A DNA stretch of 64,000 bases from contig CP142461.1 in the NCBI GenBank assembly GCA_038049695.1, positions 29,519,001 to 29,583,000 on the forward strand, in the 5' to 3' direction. This DNA is from Cinnamomum chago (taxonomy: Eukaryota; Streptophyta; Magnoliopsida; Laurales; Lauraceae). The position numbers and the translations under genes are program-made. Below the pieces are notes generated by a model. The model was given only the letters and a program-made list of their open reading frames with translations, had not been told where the DNA came from and searched no databases. This document shows, piece by piece, positions 46,904 through 59,107 of the stretch (position 1 is its first letter; each line of letters begins with the position of its first letter).

Positions 46904-47046
46904 TAAATGAACCTGCATGCATGTTGTAAGACAAAATGGCACAAAGAAGATGATGGCCTCATCTCTTCAATTACTTCCCTTCATGTAGCACACACATCCC
47001 TTGCATGGTATAGAGAAGAAGAAGAAGAAGAAGAAGATATAACAAA

Positions 47047-49053
47047 ATGGGAGATAGTAAGAAGATGGCTGTGATGGGCATCTCATCACTAATCTTGGTG
47101 GCAATGGTGGTGGCCGTGGCGGTTGGGGTCTCACGTAAGCAAGGGGAACATGATTCTGAATCCACCGGAGACTCAGTCCAAGTCCAAACCTCCTCCAAAG
47201 CAGTCACACAGATTTGCCAGCCCACTGATTACAAGCAAGCTTGTGTGGACAGCCTCTCAGAAGCGGCCAAGCAGAACACTACCGACCCAAAGGAGCTCAT
47301 CCAGGTCGCCTTCAAGGCCACCATTGGAAAAGTCATCAAGGCATTCAACGAATCTGAACTCCTGAAAGCGGCTGCCAAGGACCCTCGAACATCAAAGGCG
47401 CTCGATAATTGCAAGGAGCTCATGACTTATTCCCTCGACGACCTCCATGCATCCATAAGATCTCTGGGCGCATTCGATATCAGCAAGTTGGATGAATTGA
47501 TCGACGACATCATGACGTGGCTCAGCGGCTCCTTAACCTACCAAGAGACGTGCATAGATGGTTTCGAGGGCACTGAGGGCGACACCAGTGAAAAGATGAA
47601 GAAGGCACTCGAAGGCGCTCATGAGCTAACCAGCAATCTCCTTGCCATCATCAATGAAATCTCTTCTGTACTTTCCTCTTTCGATCTCCCCTTCTTAAAC
47701 CGACGGCTCCTCTCGGAAGAGACTCATCCTGAGGAAATGGAAATCCCAGGTTGGGTTTCACCGGAGAGACGCAGCCTCATGGAAGAATCTATAGATTCCC
47801 TAAAACCCAATGTCACCGTTGCCAAGGATGGAAGCGGGCAATACAAAACCATCAATGAAGCACTTGCCGCTGTACCCAAAAAGAAGAATGAAACTTTTGT
47901 TATCTACATAAAGGAAGGAGTCTATGAAGAATATGTGTTGATCGAAAAGAGCATGTGGTTTCTGGTGATGATTGGTGATGGTGCGACAAAGACAGTCATC
48001 AAGGGCAACAAGAACTTCATAGATGGAACACCTACCTTCAAGACCGCTACCGTGGGTATGAACAATTCACAATTCCCTCATCTCTTCTAAGTGATGATAT
48101 CAATTTTGGTGTAAAAGCAAAATTAAAGAAAACTTTGAAAGAGGCACACATTAGAAAAATACAGCTTCATCATTTCTATTCTTAATTAATTGATAGTCAC
48201 ATTGCATTATTGAACACAATAAAGGAAGAAGCAGAAGAAGAAGAAGAAATAAGTACAAATCCCAAAACATTATTGGCATAAAATGATTTCAAACAATATT
48301 GTTCACAATTTGATTTAGTGTACTATGTTGTTGTTAACAGCTGTGACTTCTGAAAGTTTCATGGCCAAGGACATTGGATTTGAGAACACCGCCGGCCCCG
48401 AAAAGCATCAAGCAGTTGCTTTGCGAGTCCAATCGGATAGATCAATCTTCTACAGATGTCAAATGGATGGGTACCAAGACACACTCTACACGCACACCTA
48501 CCGCCAATTCTACCGAGAATGTACAATCTCCGGCACCATTGACTTCATCTTTGGAAACTCTGCTGTTGTCTTCCAAAATTGCAAGATGGTGTTGAGGAAG
48601 CCAATGGACAACCAAAGGAACATTGTAACTGCCCAAGGCAGAAAGGACAGACACGAACGGACTGCAATTATCATACAGAATTGCACTATAACCTCTGAAG
48701 CTGACTACTTCCCCTTAAGGACTAAGCTCCCCTCATACTTGGGGCGACCATGGAAGGAGTATTCGAGGACCTTCATCCTGCAGTCGCAGATTGATGAGAT
48801 CATTCATCCAGATGGTTGGTTGCCCTGGACGGGGGATTTTGGTCTTAGGACATGCTTCTACACCGAATTCGACAACAGAGGACCGGGTGCAGCCAAAGAT
48901 AAAAGGGTCCAGTGGAGGGGCATCAAGACCATCACTGAGGAACATGCACAAAAATTCACCGCTGCTCGCTTCATACAAGGCGATCGATGGATCAAGGGTA
49001 GCGGGGTCCCATATACACCAGGCCTCTTGCCTGTTGGTTCTGCATCCAATTAG
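47047..49053 (+). CDS. Pectin methylesterase with PMEI pro-domain (two exons)
   Basis: Exons 47047-48055 and 48341-49053 (intron 285 bp, GT-AG) give 573 aa. The N-terminus is a signal anchor (AVMGISSLILVAMVVAVAVG) with basic residues before it. A PMEI-like domain (~55-210, containing QICQPTDYKQACVDSL) follows, then a basic RRLL motif (in FLNRRLLSEE), and the catalytic domain from ~257 (VTVAKDGSGQYKTI). Active-site residues are Q360, D383 (QDTLYTH), D404 (DFIFGN) and R472 (LGRPW), and the C-terminal SGVPYTPGLL block is intact. It would demethylesterify homogalacturonan in the wall after secretion and pro-domain removal. It lies 1.4 kb downstream of the other PME gene with the intron at the same site, but the pro-regions differ greatly, so this is an old or heterogeneous pair. 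Tissue role cannot be told from sequence. Confidence 0.95.
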
Positions 49054-49437
49054 AACACAATTGAGCCTACTCTTTTTGATGATTTCAACATGTCTCCATG
49101 AATAAGCATGCATCTTTACTGCTTAATTTCTTTAGTGAAGATGATGATGATGATGATATTAATAGAAGGGTGGTGCAAGTGAAACTTCCACAACCCTTTT
49201 CTCTTCTCTATCTCTCACTTTGCACTCTTTATATTGTCTCTTTTTTTGCCTTGGTATTTATTTATGGTCATGATCTCAGTTATAATTAAATACATATATA
49301 GTGGTTTTGTAAGGATTAAGGAACAACATAACTTTCTCAAATACAATAATTAATTTCAGACAAGAGTCTCTCTTTCTGTGTGTGAAGATTGGTGCAGGAG
49401 TCGATTCTCATTGGGCATATAGGCATGGTTCTCTCCA

Positions 49438-49678
49438 ACATCTTTAGCAATAGAAGTTCAGAAAGACAACCATTAACAGGTGACCACCATGCCTACTGTT
49501 CAAAGCTTAAAATCACATTGATAATTGGCTATCAAATTAGTTGGTTTTTTTTTTTTTTTTTCTAATACAAGACAACTAAGAGATCTTACAACAAGTGGCA
49601 AACTCAAGAAATTCTCCACTGTAAAACTAAGGAACCATTTGTAAAAGGAAAAAAAAAAAACCAAGGAGAGCCACATGT
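49438..49678. repeat. ~240-bp direct repeat, copy 1
   Basis: From CAACATCTTTAGCAATAGAAG to GAGAGCCACATGT, almost identical to 51441-51684, including a central T-run and a later A-run. Neither TG/CA ends nor a target duplication is seen. Confidence 0.85.
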
Positions 49679-51440
49679 CATACTTACAAGAATTTCAATA
49701 TTATCAAGATAATTCTCCACTAGGTGAATAGGAAAAAGATATATACATTAAAATGATGGGAGCGTGATATTTTTCATTTCAACATGAAGAGTAAAAATGA
49801 TCCATATTTTTGGTAAACAAATTAAGAAATATTTATTTAGGTCTAAAATGATTTTAAATGACCCTGATGGAAAATACATGGGTTAAATTGTTATAAAGTA
49901 AACACTTTTTTAATGGAGCACACATATGAATGCTTATTGGAATAGTCTCCAACAGATGCTCTTGGTCTCATTTGGATTTTAGGAAATCTCTTCAGAAATC
50001 CTTAAAAATCTAGGATACTGGATCTTTTTTAAGGGAATATATGTTGTTACAGAAACCATGAAAATCAAGGATTCTTAAATTTTTAGGGTTTTGGGAATTA
50101 TTCGAATCTCTTTGAAACCTGAGGCGACATAACTATGAGTGCAGGTATCATAAGCAACACATAAGCCTACAGATCTTCATTCTGTTTGGTTGATGCACAT
50201 AAATCTATAGACGCGTTTCCATTCTTTACAACAATCAGCTAGAAAATAACAAAAACACATGATTTTAGAAAAAAATAATAATATATAGTTGAGATGGTTA
50301 GTCAGAGTCGCGCTTTTCTTAAGACAATAAATGCCCCCACAGCAAATTGGTGTCTGCAACCGGGTTACCGACAAATTTACCTCCAATATAAAACAGGCCC
50401 AGATCCTTTGTATGTTGGACTCAGCTTATATATCTGATCCTTTGTATGTTGGACTCAGTTATATATCTGATGACCAACCTTGAATACTAATGATCCCTAC
50501 ACAGAACACGATGTTATTGATGGCTACGATTTGATTGAAGCATCTTGCCTGAAAAAAATATATTCCTGATTGAGATTTGTATGCCATATACGGAAACCAA
50601 TGGGATGCAACCTTAGAGAAATTTGAAATGACCGGTTGGGGGATAACCTTTTGTAAGAGTTGTTTCCAAATGAGTTATTTCTTTTGGAACGAGACATATT
50701 GACATAACCACCATGGTGGTTAAAGACAATAACTATCATGGTGGTTAAAGATAATAACTACCATACCAACTTCCAAGCCCATTTTGGCTACCTAGCCCAT
50801 CATTCGTTCTTAACCCATAGGAATAGGCAAGCCAGCGCAAACCAAATTGGATATGGACCAACCCAAGTTAGGACCAAATCGACCCAATTATTATTATATA
50901 TAAAAGAGACTGATTCTAAATTGAAATCAACTTTAATTGATTTTGACCATCCCCACAACTTTGACCTAAGGACCATGATCAACTCCAATACTATGTTCTT
51001 TTATTCTTATTTAATCTAATTTGGTTCAATACAATGTCATGTGTTATTCAGTCCCCGCCAAGCACGAGGCATTTCGCTAGTTTAAAATTGATACTAGGTT
51101 AGCCAAAATCAAGCTAAATAAATGGCAAAAGATGGGCTTCTAAATCAATCATAATGTTCTAAGCCCAAGCTCATGTCCTTTAACACCATCTCAATGGAGA
51201 TACACAAATAAGCATATATAAATGTCTTTTTCATTTCAATCATATCCGATGTGGGATTTTAGTTGAGAAGCCTAAAAATTTCTTTACCATTTTGAGAATC
51301 TCCAACACATGATAACCAAGTTCCTAGGGTTTGAATTTTTTCTATCTTTGTCCCCAAAACCCTCTTATTTTCTCAAATGAGCTCTTGTGCACTTGAAAAG
51401 CCCCGCATATGTTGAGAGGTAAAATTCAACTAAAAAGCCC
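49679..51440. other. Spacer between the 240-bp repeats
   Basis: AT-rich, no gene supported. A 33-34-bp tandem pair (GATCCTTTGTATGTTGGACT...ATATATCT) occurs at about 50403-50470. AACCACCATGGTGGTT at about 50706-50721 is a perfect 16-bp palindrome. Confidence 0.6.
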
Positions 51441-51684
51441 AACATCTTTAGCAATAGAAGTTTAGAAAGACAACCATTAACAGGTGACCACCATGCCTAC
51501 TGTTCAAAGCTTAAAATCACATTGATAATTGGCTATCAAATTAGTTGGTTTTTTTTTTTTTTTTTTCAAATACAAGACAACTAAGAGATCTTACAACAAG
51601 TGGCAAACTCAAGAAAATTCTCCACTGTAAAACTAAGGAACCATTTGTAAAAGAAAAAAAAAAAAAACCAAGGAGAGCCAAATG
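51441..51684. repeat. ~240-bp direct repeat, copy 2
   Basis: Matches 49438-49678 with a few substitutions and different homopolymer lengths. It directly precedes the segmental duplication. Confidence 0.85.
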
Positions 51685-52189
51685 TAATTGGTGGGAAGTT
51701 CGCAATTCCAGATTACCTCGTCTCTGAGAGGATGAAACCTGGAAACTGAAGGCATACTGGTGATACATACGGCGGAAATATTGCAAACCGATTTTTTAGC
51801 CTTTTTTTCTTTCTTTTACTTGTTGGTGGATCACGGGTCGGGGCTTAGTTCACAAAATGATGGATGGACATGTGTGAATAGCAATTGGATGAAATAATAT
51901 CAAATCACAATAAGCACACTATAAATCATAATTTATTATACCAGTGAAGTAAAGTAAATGGTCAATATAAGAGAGAATAAAAGTAAGGGTGTAGTTTTAA
52001 TCAAAAGGTGAGAGAGTTGCATTTTTATTTTTTTTCTTAAAATGAAGAGTTTATTGAGGTTTTTTTTTTTTTTTTTTTTGTAAGGGAGCTCATGGAATGG
52101 GCTTTGGGCATGGGGTTTAGTTATTCATAGATGGGCCATGCTCAATTTTTATTTTATTTTATTTGCACTTAGTGCTTGAGAGCAGGAAT

Positions 52190-52320
52190 CCCGATCCCAC
52201 CCAAATATATATATATATATATTTATTTATTTATGAGGGAGGGAGGGAGCCGTAATGCGGGGACTCAAACGACCTCTCACAGAAGGTGATATGACCAGAG
52301 CAGCTGAGCTGGCCTAGGAC
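52190..52320 (-). mobile_element. Possible tRNA-derived SINE (second copy at about 55250-55380)
   Basis: On the minus strand GCCAGCTCAGCTGCTCTGG resembles an A box. About 30 bp on, GAGGTCGTTTGAGTCCCCGC resembles a B box (the second copy has GATTGAGTCC). GGGAGGGAGGGAG and a (TA)n tract follow on the plus strand. It is duplicated as part of the larger segment. Confidence 0.45.
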
Positions 52321-53509
52321 ATGGTAAGAAACTCATTTTTCTTTTCTATAGGTCTAACATAGGTCGGGCTCGGGCTTCATCATTTCCATGAGGCTTGGGT
52401 TCGGGCCAACAACTTAAGGCCTGACTCATGCTTGGGCCAGGGTCAGGCTTCTAGTTTAGAAGTGGCAGTCGGACATTCCTCGGAATAGCCCTGCCTCGTC
52501 AATGAATTCCCCTAGTCTTTTTTATCATTCACTTGCATGAGAGAGTGTCCTTTGAAACTTTTTTTTTTACGGAAGAGAAGGCATTTGGAACCTAATAGTT
52601 TTTTATTTGACCCTCTCTTTTTAATGTCACTCGTATTAGCCCTTCACTTTACTTAACTGGTAAAGTAAGCTTACTAAATTTGAAATAGTTAGTGTGTGAG
52701 AAGTGGACGAATAGGGCTATGTCCACTCATAATTAAATCATACTTTAAAAAATAAACAACATCAGGGTTTTTTGGATCGGATCCTTGAAGATGAAAAGTG
52801 GGTTTCACTATGGAATAGGTAGTGGCGGAATGGGCTCTCTCAAACCAAGTACAAGATGGACTGAACACGAAAAAATTAGCATGCTTGCCTCAATTTAGGA
52901 TGATTATAGATTAACCAAATTGATCTAGTCCTAACTAGACCACTCTCCATCTCGCGGGTAGGCCTATCTAAGTTGGCGAAAAGGACTCTCAAAGGTTTCC
53001 TCCAGCTAGGGCTAACTTGTGTCTGGCCTTTTAGGTCAACACGAATCCTATGGGAACTTTCCCGTTAGAATCTCCTAGAAAGAGAGAAGAAAAAATTCTT
53101 AGACAGCTTTTGACAGTTACGGATCTCTTATCTTTACAGTTAACATATATTTGACCGACCATTCTGTTATGATTGTTTAACCTTCTCTTTATTGTTTCAT
53201 TTAATATTTAGCCCATGCATTGCACAACGTTTTTGCTGGTCTTAAAGTGAGAATGCAGCCCATGAAAATTATGTATGTGTTTAACTATCTCATGGCCTTG
53301 CACATCCTATATTTTCCATGAAATTTCCAAACTAAATATATCTTTGGTTCTACGAAATTAATGATTCTTCCATACAGGGTGCAAAACTGTTACCATAAAA
53401 AACCAGAGATCCTAATATCTACGGTTGAGAATATACGTGAAACCAGCAAAACCTTGATTTCAACATGACAAAAAAAGAAAAAATAAAAAACCCTATACTC
53501 GCAAACATG

Positions 53510-54036
53510 TAGGGTTGCAAACGGGCATCTGATTCTCCGATTACCCGAAACTTCCGACCTGTAAAAAAAAAAACGGGTGTGGAAACTATTTTTGGTTCCG
53601 ATTCATAAACGGGTTCGGGTCCGGAACTGAATTTTGGTTTCGTTTGATAAACGGATCAGGGCCGATATAGGTTCCGACATGTGGACCCGGGACCCGGCAT
53701 ATGAGCATTTGATATTGCAAATTGTACCTCAAAATAAACTTTTTTTTGGACATTTTTATGTATAATATTTGAGGTAGTAGACTTGACTCACTCTAATAAG
53801 CTGAATGATATACTTATTATAAGAAAAATGAAGGATAAAGATAATTTAGAATGGATTTTGGAACTAGATTCCAGTCCTCTATGTGGACCAAAATCCGGGT
53901 TTTCCTATCGGAGTCGAGTCTTGAACCAACTAAACACGTTCTGAGTCAAAACCGGATCCGGAACCGAAACCGTTATTTAGAAACGGGTCCGAGTCCACTA
54001 TGGTTCCGATCCGAAATCATTCCGTTTGCAACCCTA
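53510..54036 (+). mobile_element. hAT MITE, TAGGGTTGCAAACGG family, intact copy
   Basis: 527 bp with inverted ends TAGGGTTGCAAACGG and CCGTTTGCAACCCTA and a perfect 8-bp duplication CAAACATG (53502-53509 and 54037-54044). Subterminal CCGGATCCGGAACCG-like words are repeated. No transposase. The short ORFs inside are fortuitous. Confidence 0.92.
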
Positions 54037-54578
54037 CAAACATGCCCTAGTAGTCGACATCACTGTTTTTCTGTGCATGTAAGCAACTATGTGTTGTTTT
54101 GTTACGGTCCTAAATAGCTATCGAGCTTGATTTGACCAGTTCCATCAATCCTTCGGCTTGTTGGTTAGGTCCAGAGAGTTTCCAAATCTATGCATGTCAA
54201 CAAAAACCAAGTTTAGATGTTGATTACAAGATTGCAAAATCTTGTGTCATTGCTTTAGATTAGATACGTGATAACACTCGATCGATGCTTTTAAAATTTC
54301 CTTCATAGATGTGTTCTTTTTTGGGCCCCTCTGTTTGCATGGAATTGAATTTTTAAGAATTTATTATCAAGTGAATCTCACCGATGACCATTAAAGACTA
54401 CGAGTGATGAAATGTTTAAGGATGGAGTTGTAGACAGGAGCAAATTACTTTAATAGAGTGATATCTCGGTTTTTAGTCTTTAATTTTGGGGACGTTATTT
54501 GGTGACCATTTATATATTTATACTTTTATTTATGGGGAAGTATAAATATTAAAAAGACTAGAAATTGAATTCAACATG

Positions 54579-54758
54579 TGTCAATCGACAAAGGCAACAT
54601 ATGTGATTTTTTTCTCTATTCTCCAGATATGGGTTATAAGAAAAAGCGCAAATAATGTTTCTTTTATTGTTTTTTATGTTAGTTGGAAATGGAGGAAAGG
54701 TCTTGGGACTATATTTGGACACTCACGCAGCTTTATCGTTGTTCTCAGGGGCGGTAAC
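54579..54758. other. Spacer between duplication copies
   Basis: 180 bp not shared with either copy by eye; no feature seen. Confidence 0.6.
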
Positions 54759-56534
54759 TTCGCAATTCCAGATTTCCTCCTCTCTGAGAGGAGGAAAACT
54801 GGAAACTGAAGATATATCGCTGATACATACGGCGGAAATCTTGCAGACCAATTTTTTAGCCTTTTTTTCCTTCTTTTACTTGTTGGTGCATCACGGGTCG
54901 GGGCTTAGTTCGCAAAATGATGGATGGACATGTGTGAATAGAAATTGGATGAAATAATACCAAATCACAATAAGCACACTATAAATCATAATTCACTTTA
55001 CCGGTAAAGTAAAGTAAATGGTCAATATAAGAGAGAATAAAAGTAAGGGTGTAGTTCTAATCAAAAGGTGAGAGAGTTACATTTTTATTTTTTTCTTAAA
55101 ATGAAGAGTTTTTTGTTTTTGTTTTTTTTTTTTTTTGTTGTATGGGAGCTCATGGATTGGGCTTTGGGCATGGGGTTTAGTTATTCATAGATGGGTCGTG
55201 CTCAGTTTTTATTTGATTTTATTTGCACTTAGGGCTTGGGAGTAGGAATCCCGGTCCCACCCATATATATATATATATATATATTTATGAGGGAGGGAGG
55301 GAGGGAGCCGTAATGCGGGGACTCAATCGACCTCTCACAGAAGGTGATCTGACCAGAGCAGCTGAGCTGGCCTAGGACATGGTAAGAAACTCATTTTTCT
55401 TTTCTATAGGTCTAACATAGGTCGGGCTCGGGCTTCATCATTTCCATGCGGCTTGGGTTCGGGCTAACAACTTAAGGCATGACTCATGCTTGGGCCAGGG
55501 TCAGGCTTCCAGTTTAGAAGTGGCTGTCGGACATTCCTCAGAATAGCCCTGCCTCGTCAATGAATTCCCCTAGTCTTTTTTTATCATTCACTTGCATGAG
55601 AGAGTGTCCTTTGAAACTTTTTTTTTTTTACGGAAGAGATGGCATTTGGAACCTAATAGTTTTTGATTTGACCCTCTCTTTTTAATATCACTCGTATTAG
55701 CCCTTCACTTTACTTAATTGGTAAAGTAAGCTTACCAAATATGAAATAGTTAGTGTGTGAGAAGAGGACGAATAGGGCTATGTCCACTCATAATTAAATC
55801 CTACTTTAAAAAATAAACAACCTCTAGGTTTTTTGGATCGGATCCTTGCAGATGAAAAGTGGGTTTCACTATGGAATAGGTAGCGGCGGAATGGGCTCTC
55901 TCAAACCAAGTACAAGATGGACTGAACACGGAAAAATTGGCAAGCTTGCCTCAATTTAGGATGATTATAGATTAACCAAATTGATCTAGTCACCACTCTC
56001 CATCTCCCGGGTAGGCCTATCTAAGTTGGAGAAAAGGACTCTCGAAGGTTTCCTCCAGCTAGGGCTAACTTGTGTCTGGCCTTTTTGGTCAACACGAATC
56101 CTATGGGGACTTTCCCGTTAGAATCTCCTAGAAAGAGAGAAGAAAAATTCTTAGACAGCTTTTGACAACTACTGATCTCTTATCTTTACAGTTAACATAT
56201 CTTTACTGATCTCTTTCTTATTTCATTTATTATTTAGCCCTTGCATTGCACAACGTTTTTGCTGGTCTTAAAGTGAGAATGCAACCCATGAAAATCATGT
56301 ATGTGTTTAACTTTCTCATGGCCTTGCACATCCTATATTTTCCATGAAATTTCCAAACTAAATATATCTTTGGTTCTACGAAATTAATGATTTTTCAATA
56401 CAGGGTGCAAAATTGTTACCATAAAAAACCAGATATCCTAATATATACGGTTGAGAATATACGTGAAACCAGCAAAACCTTGATTTCAACATGACAAAAA
56501 AAGAAAAAGGAAAAACCCTATACTCACAAAAATG

Positions 56535-56938
56535 TAGGGTTGCAAACGGGCATCCGATTCTCCGATTACCCGAAACTTCCGACCCATAATAAAAAACCGG
56601 GTCTGGAAAATTTGATATTGCAAATTGTACTTCAAAATAAACTTTTTTTGGACATTTTTATGTATAATATTTGAGGTAGTAGACTTGACTCACTATAATA
56701 AGCTAAATGATATACTTATTATAAGAAAAATGAAGGATAAAGATAATTTAGAATGGATTTTGGAACTAGATTCCAGTCCTCTATGTGGACCAGAATCCGG
56801 GTTTTCCTATCGGAGTCGAGTCTTGAACCAACTAAACACGTTCCGAGTCAAAACCGGATCCGGAACCGAAACCGTTATTTAGAAACGGGTCCGGGTCCAC
56901 TATGGTTCCGATCCGAAATCATTCCGTTTGCAACCCTA
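56535..56938 (+). mobile_element. hAT MITE, TAGGGTTGCAAACGG family, internally deleted copy
   Basis: 404 bp, the same ends and flanks as the 53510 copy (CAAAAATG on the left, CAAACATG on the right). It lacks about 120 bp after the GGGTCTGGAAA position. It was duplicated with the segment rather than independently inserted. Confidence 0.88.
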
Positions 56939-57116
56939 CAAACATGCCCTAGTAGTCGACATCACTGCTTTTCTGTGCATGTAAGCAACTATGTGTTGTT
57001 TTGTTACGGTCCTAAATAGCTATCGAGCTTGATTTGACCAGTTCCATCAATCCTTCGGCTTGTTGGTTAGGTCCAGAGAGTTTCCAAATCTATGCATGTC
57101 AACAAAAACCAAGTTT

Positions 57117-58194
57117 AATTTGTGCTCTCTCTAATCATCAGAATGGATTTGATTTGGGTTAGTGCCCCCATTTGCCTGGATCTCAACATGGATGTTTTCC
57201 CGGCTTCGAAAGATAGTGTTGAAGAGAGCTTACAAAGCAATTCAGTTGATATTGGAATGAAAATTTCTGTAAAAGATGAGGTGGGTGGTTGATGATCTGC
57301 TTTTCTAGATAGAATTTTCACTTTCCCTACAATCAAACAGCCCTAAATGCTTAACTCCTTCCAAAAAATAAAAAAAAAAACCTCCAAATTCGCACAACTC
57401 CATCACATTTGATTCATCTTGTATTACCTGTGAATGTGAGTCCGGCTGCGAGAGAGGGACGGAGAGGATGCGCTGGCGAGGGAGACCGTGAGAGTGAGAG
57501 AGAGATGCCGAGGGAGACGAGAGAGGCGCGAGGTGAGGGATGTGCAACTTTCTGCGAGGGTGGTGTTTTGCGCATGGGGACGGAGGGATCGAGAGAGATG
57601 GGGATCGTGGATTCTCTGCGTTGCGTGGTGATGAAGAGGATAGCGAGCGAGAGAGGCCGGGAAGGGTCAGAGAGATGAGGGATGGAGGCGAGATGGGAGC
57701 ATGGTTGGGGCTGGACGAGACGGAGATGCAGAGGATGTGAGGATCGAGAGGAGATGCAGAAGGGGCTTTGAGGAGAGAAGTGGCTTTAACAGAATAACAA
57801 ATTGAGAAAAAATTCCAAAATAAAGGCGGCATTCCCAAATGAAGGCGCGAAGGGAATAGTGGAGTTGGCGAGGAGGAATTTGGAGCCGAAAAATGTAATT
57901 CGTCGGCAAAGTATTATTAAAAGTATTTTTTACGGCAACAACATTCGCTGCAACTATTTAACTTGATGTGCATTTGGCTATCACGGCGAAACAAAACGTC
58001 GCAACTATGAAATGGCTTTTGCGGCGAATTAAATCACCGCAATAGTAACTAAAATCGCTGCAAAAATCTAGATGGTCACTTATATGTTATAACTTTGCAA
58101 CCGTGTATATTTCGCTGTAAAAAAATTCCTTTAGCAGCGATTTCTTTTCCGGCGCTTATAAAATCGCCGGAAAAGCCCTCTTTTCTTGTAGTGT
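57117..58194 (-). mobile_element. CACTA-related insertion in copy B, left end not found
   Basis: The right end reads TTTTCTTGTAGTG, the complement of CACTACAAGAAAA. Just inside are repeated CGCCGGAAAAG, GGCGAATT and TCGCTGTAAA-type words typical of CACTA subterminal repeats (57890-58180). The left boundary (ATTTGTGCTCTC) is not a CACTA end, and two bases of the target seen in copy A are missing. So the element is truncated or inserted with a deletion. A GA-rich block (57440-57740) gives Ser/Pro-rich spurious ORFs. Confidence 0.65.
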
Positions 58195-58550
58195 GTTGAT
58201 TACAAGATTGCAAAATCTTGTATCATTGCTTTAGATTAGATACGTGATAACACTCGATGGTTTTAAAATTTCCTTCATAGATGTGTTCTTTTTTGGGCCC
58301 CTCTGTTTGCATGGAATTGAATTTTTAAGAATTTATTATCAAGTGAATCTCACCGATGACCATTAAAGACTATGAGTGATGAAAGGTTTAAAGATGGAGT
58401 TGTAGACAGGAGCAAATTACTTTAATAGAGTGATATCTCGGTTTTTAGTCTTTAATTTTGGGGACGTTATTTGATGACCATTTATATATTTATACTTTTA
58501 TTTATGGGGAAGTATAAATATTAAAAAGACTAGAAATTGAATTCAACATG

Positions 58551-58780
58551 CACTACAAGAAATTGCACTTTTGTCGGCGCTTATTAGTCTATAAAACGCC
58601 GGTGAACACCTTTGTCGGCGATTTCCCTTGCGCCGGCAATACGCCGGTAAAAGCTTGCCAGCAATAGCTTTTGCCGGCGAAAAAAGGTTAGCCGACGTTT
58701 TTTAAGTAATTATTTTGAAGGTGTTTTGCCGGCGAAAATGTTGCGCCGGCAATCAATATTCATTTATTGTATTTATTTGA
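58551..58780 (+). mobile_element. CACTA element, left terminus and subterminal repeats
   Basis: It begins CACTACAAGAAATTGCAC and carries repeated GTCGGCGATTT, GCCGGCGAAAA and GCGCCGGCAAT words within 200 bp. It abuts the end of segmental copy B. The opposite end (...TAGTG) is not seen before 64000, so the element runs out of the window or has lost its right end. No transposase (TNP2-like) frame is visible. Confidence 0.75.
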
Positions 58781-59107
58781 TTTTTTAATTTTTTTTCCTG
58801 TATATGCATCATTACAACTTCCAACCGGTATGGTATGAAACTACTATTCTAGTATCTAAGACGAAATCTCCTACACGCCCAACATCTATCTATTCCAAAT
58901 ATTCATTCCACTTCATATTAATATTCAAATCTCCTTACAATATTAAAAGTACTTTACCATTACCATTACAAAATAAAAATCCATGCTAACATTCTACTAT
59001 TTGCCAACATTCAAATGCCAATCAAAAATTACATCTTCATATACAATCATCTCATTGTTGCACCAATCCAACACTTGCAACATTGTTCAAAAAACACTTC
59101 ATACATC
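58781..59107. other. AT-rich interior of the CACTA region
   Basis: About 330 bp with no ORF of note and no recognisable repeats. Confidence 0.5.

Larger units (their letters stand above)
51699..54578. repeat. Segmental duplication, copy A (~2.9 kb)
   Basis: It begins TTCGCAATTCCAGATT and ends GAATTCAACATG, collinear with 54759-58550. It includes a possible SINE (52190-52320) and a TAGGGTTGC MITE (53510-54036). No long ORF lies in it. Copies A and B are separated by 180 bp of unrelated sequence. Confidence 0.9.
54759..58550. repeat. Segmental duplication, copy B, broken by an insertion
   Basis: Collinear with copy A except for a shorter MITE (56535-56938), small indels, and about 1.08 kb of extra sequence at about 57117-58194. 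It ends at the same ATTCAACATG, directly followed by a CACTA terminus, so the apparent end may be only an insertion site. Confidence 0.88.

Noticed and set aside
49438..51684. LTR retrotransposon flanked by 240-bp direct repeats
   Set aside because: Repeats lack TG...CA ends, primer site, polypurine tract and target duplication; nothing coding lies between them.
53851..57019. Two nearly identical 88-aa ORFs (53851 and 56753)
   Set aside because: Both start in the TAGGGTTGC MITE; similarity reflects the duplicated element, not a protein.
57305..57838. 177-aa minus ORF
   Set aside because: Ser/Pro/Leu-rich product of a GA-rich block inside the CACTA-related insertion; no domain recognised.
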